From: Mycobacterium terramassiliense
GTDB lineage: Bacteria > Actinomycetota > Actinomycetes > Mycobacteriales > Mycobacteriaceae
NCBI RefSeq assembly: GCF_900157385.1
Contig: NZ_LT717701.1
Span: 2,390,353-2,454,352, forward strand
DNA length: 64,000 bases
Direction of reading: 5' to 3'
Numbering within the stretch: position 1 is the first letter of the stretch; every line of letters begins with the position of its first letter. The position numbers and the translations under genes are program-made. The notes under the pieces are model-generated. The model was not told where the DNA came from, did no database searches, and worked only from the letters and a program-made list of their open reading frames with translations. Shown piece by piece: positions 58,670 to 64,000 of this stretch.

Positions 58670-58903
58670 CCCGACATCATCGACTGTCAACCTGCCCGGC
58701 GTCCAATGTTCGCAGCGGATGTCGGATTTTGCCGGCGTTCGCGCTATTGCCGCCGAATCGCGCGGAGGGCCGCCGTGTTTCCCTCACCGTGACTTTTACG
58801 GCGGCGTGGGCCGGCGCCGGGCCCGGGATCCGGGCGGCGCTCGCGTCGGTGCGCGATCCGCCCACGTTGGTTCGACGGTCCCGGGGCGAATAGGGTGAGG
58901 CGG

Positions 58904-59098
58904 GTGAGCGCGTTCCTGAATTGGTGGGACGGCAACGAGCTGTGGCTTTCCGGCCTGCCGTTCGTCCTGCAGGCCCTGATCGTGATGCCCGCCGTGTTGG
59001 CGGTGGCCTACGTAGCGGCGACCGTGCTCGACGGCCTGCTCGGGCGGGGCATCAAGTTGATGCGCCGGATCCGGCACGCCGATGAGGCGCCCGGGTAA
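58904..59098 (+). CDS. Small membrane protein (Rv2401A-like)
   Basis: 64 residues from GTG 58904; an in-frame GTG at 58895 is also possible. VSAFLNWWDGNELWLSGLPF is followed by a hydrophobic helix (VLQALIVMPAVLAVAYVAATVL) and a basic tail (KLMRRIRHADEAPG). Conserved beside trehalase and subI in mycobacteria; function unknown. A second, even smaller membrane peptide follows five bases on. Confidence 0.75.
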   Translation: MSAFLNWWDGNELWLSGLPFVLQALIVMPAVLAVAYVAATVLDGLLGRGIKLMRRIRHADEAPG

Positions 59099-59103
59099 CG
59101 CGC

Positions 59104-59181
59104 ATGCCCCGGTCACACGTGACCTTGATTCTGATCGCGCTCGTCGTGCTGGTGATCGTCGCGTGGCTGGCGACGCGCTGA
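59104..59181 (+). CDS. Possible 25-residue membrane peptide
   Basis: Reads MPRSHVTLILIALVVLVIVA then WLATR and stop: a short basic start, one clean membrane helix and a C-terminal Arg. It starts five bases after the stop of the Rv2401A-like gene, so could be translated by reinitiation. One-helix peptides of this size regulate transporters or kinases in other bacteria. No homologue is recalled; chance open sequence cannot be excluded, although the helix is unusually regular. Confidence 0.45.
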   Translation: MPRSHVTLILIALVVLVIVAWLATR

Positions 59182-59202
59182 CAAGACGGGTCAAGCGGAT
59201 CC

Positions 59203-59211
59203 TGTTAGGCT
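59203..59211 (+). promoter_or_regulatory. Extended -10 promoter of the sulfate-transport operon
   Basis: TGT followed by TAGGCT (59206-59211), a TG-n extended -10 with T-A-n-n-n-T. Seven bases separate it from the ATG at 59219, placing +1 on that start codon. Confidence 0.55.
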
Positions 59212-59218
59212 TCGCGAC

Positions 59219-59275
59219 ATGCACGAGGCGTCCGGTGTTTTCGAATGCGCCGTCTTCGTGCACTGTTGTCGCTGA
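59219..59275 (+). CDS. Leaderless 18-codon cysteine leader peptide upstream of subI
   Basis: Encodes MHEASGVFECAVFVHCCR then TGA. Cys at codons 10, 16 and 17, the last two as TGT-TGT directly before Arg-stop. Mycobacterial leaderless poly-cysteine reading frames have been described as cysteine-responsive attenuators upstream of sulfur genes. The genes below import sulfate, the source of cysteine, which fits exactly. Low Cys-tRNA would stall the ribosome at codons 16-17 and change folding of the 112-base leader that follows. Confidence 0.7.
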   Translation: MHEASGVFECAVFVHCCR

Positions 59276-59309
59276 CTCCCAAACCCCGTGCGCGGTCTGG
59301 TCTGGAGTC
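59274..59309 (+). promoter_or_regulatory. Leader hairpin overlapping the stop of the cysteine leader peptide
   Basis: GACTCC (59274-59279, starting in the stop codon) pairs with GGAGTC (59304-59309). A ribosome stalled on the Cys codons would cover the left arm. The GGAG of the right arm could instead pair with CTCC at 59317-59320. Confidence 0.45.
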
Positions 59310-59333
59310 GTGAATTCTCCTTTATTGCTCAGC

Positions 59334-59382
59334 GCCTTTCCGCCGCACCGGGACCGAGGAACCAAGTCCCGCACTGAAAGGC
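59334..59382 (+). promoter_or_regulatory. Stem that sequesters the subI ribosome-binding site
   Basis: GCCTTTC (59334-59340) is exactly complementary to GAAAGGC (59376-59382), which holds the subI ribosome site. Inside it a second hairpin pairs GGGAC (59350-59354) with GTCCC (59366-59370). When folded, the stem would block subI translation. Confidence 0.6.
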
Positions 59383-59387
59383 CACCA

Positions 59388-60434
59388 ATGCTCAACGACA
59401 TCGGCAGCGCCCAGCGCCGGCCGGTTCTTCGGTGTGTCGCGGCGCTGGCGCTGATCGTCGGTGTCGTGGCCGCGTGCGCGGGCGGCCCCAGCGACGTCGT
59501 CGGGGGCGGCGGGCCGGGCAACGCGCGCACCAGCATCACCCTGGTCGCCTATTCGGTCCCAGAACCGGGTTGGAGCAAGGCGATTCCCGCGTTCAACGCC
59601 TCGGAGGAGGGCAAGGGCGTGCAGGTGATCGCCTCGTACGGGGCCTCCGGTGACCAGTCCCGCGGCGTCGTCGACGGTAAACCGGCCGACGTCGTGAACT
59701 TCTCCGTCGAGCCGGACATCGCGCGATTGGTCAAGGCCGGCAAGGTTTCCAAGGACTGGAACACCGACGCCACCAAGGGGATCCCCTTCGGGTCGGTGGT
59801 AACCCTGGTGGTGCGCAAGGGCAATCCGAAGAACATCAAGGACTGGGATGACCTCCTGCGGCCGGGCGTCGAGGTCATCACTCCCAGCCCGCTGAGTTCG
59901 GGTTCGGCCAAGTGGAACCTGCTCGCCCCGTACGCCGTCAAGAGCCAGGGCGGCAACAACGCCCAGGCCGGTGTCGACTTCGTCAGCAAGCTGGTGCGCG
60001 AACACGTCAAACTGCGTCCCGGGTCGGGCCGGGAGGCCACCGATGTCTTCGTCCAGGGCAGCGGCGACGTGTTGATCAGCTACGAGAACGAGGCGATCGC
60101 CACGGAGCGGGCCGGCAAACCCGTCGAGCACGTCAACCCGCCGCAGACGTTCAAGATCGAGAACCCGGTGGCGGTGGTGAGCACCAGCTCCCACCTGAAT
60201 GCCGCCGTCGCCTTCAAGAACTTCCAGTACACCGCCGCGGCGCAAAAGGTGTGGGCGCAGGCCGGCTTCCGACCGGTCGATCCGGCCGTGGCCGCCGACT
60301 TCCGTGGCCAGTATCCGGCGCCGGAGAAACTGTGGACGATCGCCGACCTCGGGGGTTGGGGGACAACGGATCCGCAGCTGTTCGACAAGAACACCGGCAG
60401 CATCACCAAGATCTACACGCAGGCCACCGGATGA
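59388..60434 (+). CDS. subI: Sulfate-binding lipoprotein of the sulfate ABC transporter
   Basis: 348 residues from ATG 59388, six bases after GAAAGG. Signal peptide with lipobox VVAA-Cys30. The sulfate-binding-protein family blocks are visible: TLVAYSVPEPGWSKAIPAF, SYGASGDQSRGVVDGKPADVVNFSVEPDI, FGSVVTLVVRKGNPKNIKDWDDL and PSPLSSGSAKWNLLAPY. Captures sulfate (perhaps thiosulfate) outside the membrane for CysT/CysW/CysA. First gene of the operon; cysT overlaps its stop by four bases. Likely controlled by the cysteine leader upstream. Confidence 0.95.
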   Translation: MLNDIGSAQRRPVLRCVAALALIVGVVAACAGGPSDVVGGGGPGNARTSITLVAYSVPEPGWSKAIPAFNASEEGKGVQVIASYGASGDQSRGVVDGKPADVVNFSVEPDIARLVKAGKVSKDWNTDATKGIPFGSVVTLVVRKGNPKNIKDWDDLLRPGVEVITPSPLSSGSAKWNLLAPYAVKSQGGNNAQAGVDFVSKLVREHVKLRPGSGREATDVFVQGSGDVLISYENEAIATERAGKPVEHVNPPQTFKIENPVAVVSTSSHLNAAVAFKNFQYTAAAQKVWAQAGFRPVDPAVAADFRGQYPAPEKLWTIADLGGWGTTDPQLFDKNTGSITKIYTQATG

Positions 60435-61279
60435 CGGCCACCGTGACGCCCGAGTACCCGGCGCCGGCGCGCGCGTGGCGCCTGCGCGGATCCGGGACCA
60501 CGTCACTGCGGGTCGGCGTTGCGACGCTGTGGCTTTCGGTGATCGTGCTGCTGCCACTGGCCGCCATCGCGTGGCAGGCCGCCGCCGGCGGTTGGCACGC
60601 CTTCTGGCTGGCGGTGACGTCGAACGCCGCACTGGAGTCGTTCAGGGTGACGCTGACCATCTCCGCCGGGGTGACGGCCGTCAACGTGATCTTCGGCCTG
60701 CTGATCGCGTGGGTGCTGGTGCGCGACGACTTCTTCGGCAAACGGCTCGTGGACGCGATCATCGATCTGCCGTTCGCGCTGCCGACCATCGTGGCGAGCC
60801 TGGTGATGCTGGCCCTCTACGGCAACAACAGCCCGGTGGGCCTGCACCTGCAGCACACCGCCTGGGGGGTGGCGGTCGCGCTGGCCTTCGTCACGTTGCC
60901 CTTTGTGGTGCGCGCCGTTCAGCCCGTACTGCTGGAAATGGATCGGGAGACCGAGGAGGCGGCGGCGTCGCTGGGTGCCAGCGGCCCGAAGGTCTTCACC
61001 TCGGTCATGTTGCCCTCCCTGACGCCCGCGCTGTTATCCGGCGCCGGACTGGCCTTCTCGCGTGCGATCGGCGAGTTCGGGTCGGTGGTGCTGATCGGCG
61101 GCGCCGTACCCGGCAAGACCGAGGTGTCGTCGCAGTGGATACGGACGCTGATCGAAAACGATGACCGCACCGGTGCCGCGGCGATATCAATTGTGCTGCT
61201 GGCGATCTCGTTCTTCGTGCTGCTCGTCTTGCGGGTCGTGGGCGGGCGCGCCGCCAAGCGTCAGGAGCTGGCCGCATGA
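60431..61279 (+). CDS. cysT: Sulfate ABC transporter permease CysT
   Basis: 282 residues from ATG 60431, which overlaps the subI stop. Six membrane helices, with the binding-protein-dependent permease loop EEAAASLGASGPKVFTSVMLPSLTPALLSG, the EAA motif that docks on the ATPase. GGAVPGKTEVSSQWIRTLIE is typical of CysT. Pairs with CysW to make the channel. Length matches M. tuberculosis CysT (283). Confidence 0.95.
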   Translation: MTATVTPEYPAPARAWRLRGSGTTSLRVGVATLWLSVIVLLPLAAIAWQAAAGGWHAFWLAVTSNAALESFRVTLTISAGVTAVNVIFGLLIAWVLVRDDFFGKRLVDAIIDLPFALPTIVASLVMLALYGNNSPVGLHLQHTAWGVAVALAFVTLPFVVRAVQPVLLEMDRETEEAAASLGASGPKVFTSVMLPSLTPALLSGAGLAFSRAIGEFGSVVLIGGAVPGKTEVSSQWIRTLIENDDRTGAAAISIVLLAISFFVLLVLRVVGGRAAKRQELAA

Positions 61280-62088
61280 CGTCGTCGTCCAGGATCCGTT
61301 ACCTCCTCCGGTTCGCGGCGCTGGCCTACATCTTCGTGTTGCTCGTCGTTCCGGTGACGTTGATCCTGTGGCGGACTTTCCGGCCCGGCCTAGGTCAGTT
61401 CTTCGACTGGGTGAGCACACCGGCGGCAATATCGGCGCTGAATTTGACGCTGCTGGTGGTGGCGATCGTGGTGCCGCTCAACGTGGTGTTCGGCATCCCG
61501 ACCGCACTGGTACTGGCGCGCAACCGTTTCCGCGGCAAGGGGGTGCTGCAGGCGGTCATCGATCTGCCGTTCGCGGTGTCTCCCGTGATCGTGGGCGTGG
61601 CGTTGATCCTGCTGTGGGGGGCGGCCGGCGCCTTTGGCTTCGTCGAACGAGACCTCGGGCTCAAGATCATTTTTGGGTTGCCCGGGATCGTGTTGGCCAG
61701 TATCTTCGTCACCCTGCCGTTCGTGGTGCGCGAGGTGGAACCGGTGCTGCATGAGCTGGGGACCGACCAGGAGGAGGCGGCCGCCACCCTGGGTTCGGGC
61801 TGGTGGCAGACGTTTTGGCGAATCACGTTGCCGTCGATCCGGTGGGGCCTGACCTACGGTGTCGTGCTGACCGTGGCGCGCACCCTCGGCGAATTCGGCG
61901 CGGTGATCATCGTGTCGTCCAACCTGCCCGGGAAGTCGCAGACCCTGACATTGCTCGTCGCGGACCGGTACAACCGCGGGGCGGAGTACGGCGCCTACGC
62001 GCTGTCGACACTGCTGATGGGGGTGGCCGTGCTGGTCCTGATCTTCCAGCTGGTTCTCGACGTCCGCCGGGCCCGAGCGACCAAGTAA
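61276..62088 (+). CDS. cysW: Sulfate ABC transporter permease CysW
   Basis: 270 residues; the ATG overlaps the cysT stop by four bases. Six membrane helices and EAA loop QEEAAATLGSGWWQTFWRITLPSIRWGLTYG. SSNLPGKSQTLTLLVADRYN is the CysW ending pattern. Forms the second half of the sulfate channel. Confidence 0.95.
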   Translation: MTSSSRIRYLLRFAALAYIFVLLVVPVTLILWRTFRPGLGQFFDWVSTPAAISALNLTLLVVAIVVPLNVVFGIPTALVLARNRFRGKGVLQAVIDLPFAVSPVIVGVALILLWGAAGAFGFVERDLGLKIIFGLPGIVLASIFVTLPFVVREVEPVLHELGTDQEEAAATLGSGWWQTFWRITLPSIRWGLTYGVVLTVARTLGEFGAVIIVSSNLPGKSQTLTLLVADRYNRGAEYGAYALSTLLMGVAVLVLIFQLVLDVRRARATK

Positions 62089-62108
62089 GCGCGACAAGGA
62101 GACTCGTG

Positions 62109-63194
62109 ATGACCGACAGCCGACCCGAGCGCGGTGAAAACGCGATCATCGTGCACGACGCATACAAACATTACGGCGACTTCGTCGCCCTGGACCACGT
62201 GGACTTCGTCGTGCCGAAGGGCTCGCTGACGGCGTTGTTGGGCCCCAGCGGTTCGGGCAAGTCGACCCTGCTGCGGGCCATCGCCGGCCTGGACCAGCCC
62301 GACACCGGAACCGTCACGATCAACGGTCGCGACGTCACCGGGGTGCCGCCGCAGCGCCGCGGCATCGGGTTCGTGTTCCAGCATTATGCCGCGTTCAAGC
62401 ACCTGACCGTTCGGGACAACGTGGCCTATGGGTTGCGAATTCGCAAGCGGCCCAAGGCCGAAATCAAGGAAAAGGTTGACAACCTGCTGGAAGTGGTGGG
62501 GCTGAGCGGATTTCAGACCCGCTATCCCAACCAGCTTTCCGGCGGCCAACGGCAGCGCATGGCGCTGGCCCGGGCGCTGGCCGTCGATCCGCAGGTGCTG
62601 CTGCTCGACGAGCCGTTCGGTGCGCTGGACGCCAAGGTCCGCGAGGACCTGCGGGCGTGGTTGCGGCGGCTGCACGACGAGGTACACGTCACCACCGTGC
62701 TGGTCACCCACGACCAGGCGGAGGCGCTCGATGTGGCCGACCGGATCGCGGTGCTGAACAAGGGCCGCATCGAGCAGGTCGGATCGCCAACCGAGGTCTA
62801 CGACTCCCCGGCGAGTGCGTTCGTGATGTCGTTTTTGGGCGCGGTCTCGGAACTCAACGGCGCGTTGGTCCGCCCGCACGACATCCGCGTCGGCCGCAAG
62901 CCCGATATGGCCGTGGCCGGCGGAGACGGCACCGCGGAGTCCATCGGCGTGGTGCGCGCGACGGTGGACCGGGTGGTCGCGCTGGGATTCGAGGTGCGCG
63001 TGGAGATGACCAGCGCGGCAACGGGGGCCGCCTTCACCGCGCAGATCACCCGCGGCGACGCCGAGGCGCTGGCCCTGCGCGACGGCGACACCGTCTACGT
63101 CCGAGCGACCCGCGTCCCGCCCCTGCCCAGCGACATCGGGATCCGGGGTAGCGGGGGCGCCGAGGAGGACCGGAGCACGCTGACGTCGGCGTGA
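62109..63194 (+). CDS. cysA1: Sulfate ABC transporter ATPase CysA1
   Basis: 361 residues from ATG 62109, seven bases after AAGGAG; GTG 62106 is a weaker choice. Walker A GPSGSGKST at 45-53, Q-loop FVFQHYAAFKHLTV, ABC signature LSGGQRQRMALARAL, Walker B VLLLDEPFGALD and switch His in VLVTHDQAEAL. The C-terminal TOBE-like domain (VRPHDIRVGRKPD) is standard for CysA. Drives sulfate import with the two permeases. Ends one base from the opposing gene's stop. Confidence 0.96.
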   Translation: MTDSRPERGENAIIVHDAYKHYGDFVALDHVDFVVPKGSLTALLGPSGSGKSTLLRAIAGLDQPDTGTVTINGRDVTGVPPQRRGIGFVFQHYAAFKHLTVRDNVAYGLRIRKRPKAEIKEKVDNLLEVVGLSGFQTRYPNQLSGGQRQRMALARALAVDPQVLLLDEPFGALDAKVREDLRAWLRRLHDEVHVTTVLVTHDQAEALDVADRIAVLNKGRIEQVGSPTEVYDSPASAFVMSFLGAVSELNGALVRPHDIRVGRKPDMAVAGGDGTAESIGVVRATVDRVVALGFEVRVEMTSAATGAAFTAQITRGDAEALALRDGDTVYVRATRVPPLPSDIGIRGSGGAEEDRSTLTSA

Positions 63195-63195
63195 G

Positions 63196-64000
63196 TCATC
63201 CGGGGTCGCCCATGACGGCGCCCTCGCGGCGGGGGTCGGCACCGCCGGTCCATCGAGACGAGCTGCGGGTGATCGCGGAAAGGCCGCTGGACTGGTCGGT
63301 CAGATTCACCTGATGTCCCAACGCGCGCAGGCCGGCCACCAGCGGATCGTGATCGCCATTGTCGGAGCGGTTGATCTCCGGATCCTCGCCGCCGACGTTG
63401 GTTTGCGGCGAGTTGTCCGCACCGAAGTCGACCAGGGACACCGCCTGCTGCGGGTTCAGGCCCCAATCCAGCATCGCAACAAGAGTTTTCACCACGTACT
63501 GAATGATCGTGGAACCGCCGGGTGAGCCCGTCACGGCGTACAACGCCCCCCGCCCCGTCGGCGCGGCATCGAACACCAGCGTCGGGGCCATCGAGCTGCG
63601 CGGCCGCTTGCCGGGCTGGACGCGGTTGGCCACCGGCGATCCGTCGGCCGCGCGGGGGTTGGCGGCGAAATCGGTGAGCTGGTTGTTGAGGACGAACCCG
63701 TCGACCATGTGGAACGAGCCGAACGGCGACTCGACGGTCGTCGTGAAGGCGGCCGCGTTGCCGTAGGAATCGATGATGCTGACGTGGCTGGTACCGTGCT
63801 CCCGCCCGGGCGCTGCGACGCCGCCGGGCGTGCCGAAGTCACCGGCTTTGGCGGTTCCCATGCTGTGCTGCAGCGAGATCAGCGCGGCGCGCCCGGCCAG
63901 ATAGCCCGGGTCGATCAGCGTGGCGAGTGAACCGCCCGGCAGCCCGACGAAATCGGCGTCGGCGACGTACTTGTCGCGGTCGGCGTAGGCCAGCCGCTCG
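63196..64000 (-). CDS. ggtB: Gamma-glutamyltransferase (partial, 5' end off the right edge)
   Basis: The minus strand stays open from the edge (ERLAYADRDKYVADADFVG) through 63196, 268 codons visible. The mature small-subunit start is the catalytic Thr in REHGTSHVSIIDSYGNAAAF, and TTTVESPFGS, FVLNNQLTDFA and SSMAPTLVF are the substrate-contact and lid blocks. GSPGGSTIIQYV is the glycine loop near the C-terminus. Cleaves gamma-glutamyl bonds, for example in glutathione; the mycobacterial enzyme is exported and autoprocessed. Orthologue of Rv2394. The genes that separate it from cysA1 in M. tuberculosis (Rv2395, Rv2396) are absent here. Convergent with cysA1. Confidence 0.94.
   Translation of the reverse strand, partial: ERLAYADRDKYVADADFVGLPGGSLATLIDPGYLAGRAALISLQHSMGTAKAGDFGTPGGVAAPGREHGTSHVSIIDSYGNAAAFTTTVESPFGSFHMVDGFVLNNQLTDFAANPRAADGSPVANRVQPGKRPRSSMAPTLVFDAAPTGRGALYAVTGSPGGSTIIQYVVKTLVAMLDWGLNPQQAVSLVDFGADNSPQTNVGGEDPEINRSDNGDHDPLVAGLRALGHQVNLTDQSSGLSAITRSSSRWTGGADPRREGAVMGDPG

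Noticed and set aside
59182..59387. SAM- or cobalamin-type riboswitch upstream of subI
   Set aside because: I could not fit the conserved core or junctions of those classes; the leaderless Cys-Cys frame plus ribosome-site stem explains the region better.
1..64000. CRISPR arrays, tRNA and rRNA genes
   Set aside because: No regularly spaced repeats and no recognisable tRNA or rRNA sequence was noticed on reading either strand; a tRNAscan-type search could still confirm.

Overview
This window is chromosomal DNA from a high-GC mycobacterium. From memory of the H37Rv map, both flanks follow the gene order of the M. tuberculosis region Rv2394-Rv2438c: nadE, rbsK, the cyclase/MscS pair, proA, nadD, rsfS, gpgP, octT and degV on the left, then comEA/comEC/holA, rpsT, the ATP-grasp/alpha-E/transglutaminase trio, lepA, lppR, trehalase, subI-cysT-cysW-cysA1 and ggtB on the right. 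The middle carries lipid genes found in non-tuberculous mycobacteria, so a slow-growing, perhaps M. avium-complex-like species is the best guess. Species cannot be fixed from this sequence alone.

Left flank (1-15731): a truncated isochorismatase-like gene; NAD synthetase; two membrane proteins and ribokinase on the minus strand; a membrane cyclase-like receptor coupled to an MscS-type channel with a cyclic-nucleotide-binding-like tail; proA; a MoxR AAA/VWA pair; and a tightly coupled nadD-rsfS-gpgP-octT-degV string that includes two enzymes of methylglucose lipopolysaccharide synthesis.

Central island (15714-39311): seven minus-strand genes (papA, mmpL, a PE-PPE-domain serine hydrolase, fadD, an NAD(P)-binding dehydrogenase-like gene, mmpS, mmpL) face a single 3704-residue bimodular type I polyketide synthase across a 435-bp intergenic region. 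Pks + PapA3-like + MmpL10-like + FAAL FadD + PE-PPE acyltransferase is the gene set for trehalose polyphleates (TPP), the cell-surface glycolipids of non-tuberculous mycobacteria. The PKS domain order (KS-AT-KR-ACP-KS-AT-DH-ER-KR-ACP, both AT domains with malonyl-type motifs) fits the repeating four-carbon unit of phleic acid. The island sits between degV and comEA, where M. tuberculosis has eis.

Right of the island (39323-64000): a flavin/deazaflavin oxidoreductase and a heteromeric acyl-CoA dehydrogenase pair; competence-like comEA/comEC with the clamp-loader subunit holA; rpsT; an ATP-grasp/alpha-E/transglutaminase operon; a marR/membrane-protein divergon with a perfect 21-bp palindrome; a metallo-beta-lactamase-fold hydrolase; a CBS protein; lepA, which has no ATG, GTG or TTG available upstream of its G domain; two paralogous lipoproteins; trehalase; and the sulfate ABC transporter operon. 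That operon is preceded by a leaderless 18-codon reading frame ending in Cys-Cys-Arg-stop and by an RNA stem that would hide the subI ribosome-binding site, which looks like a cysteine-responsive attenuator. A partial gamma-glutamyltransferase runs off the right edge. No tRNA, rRNA, CRISPR array or insertion sequence was seen.
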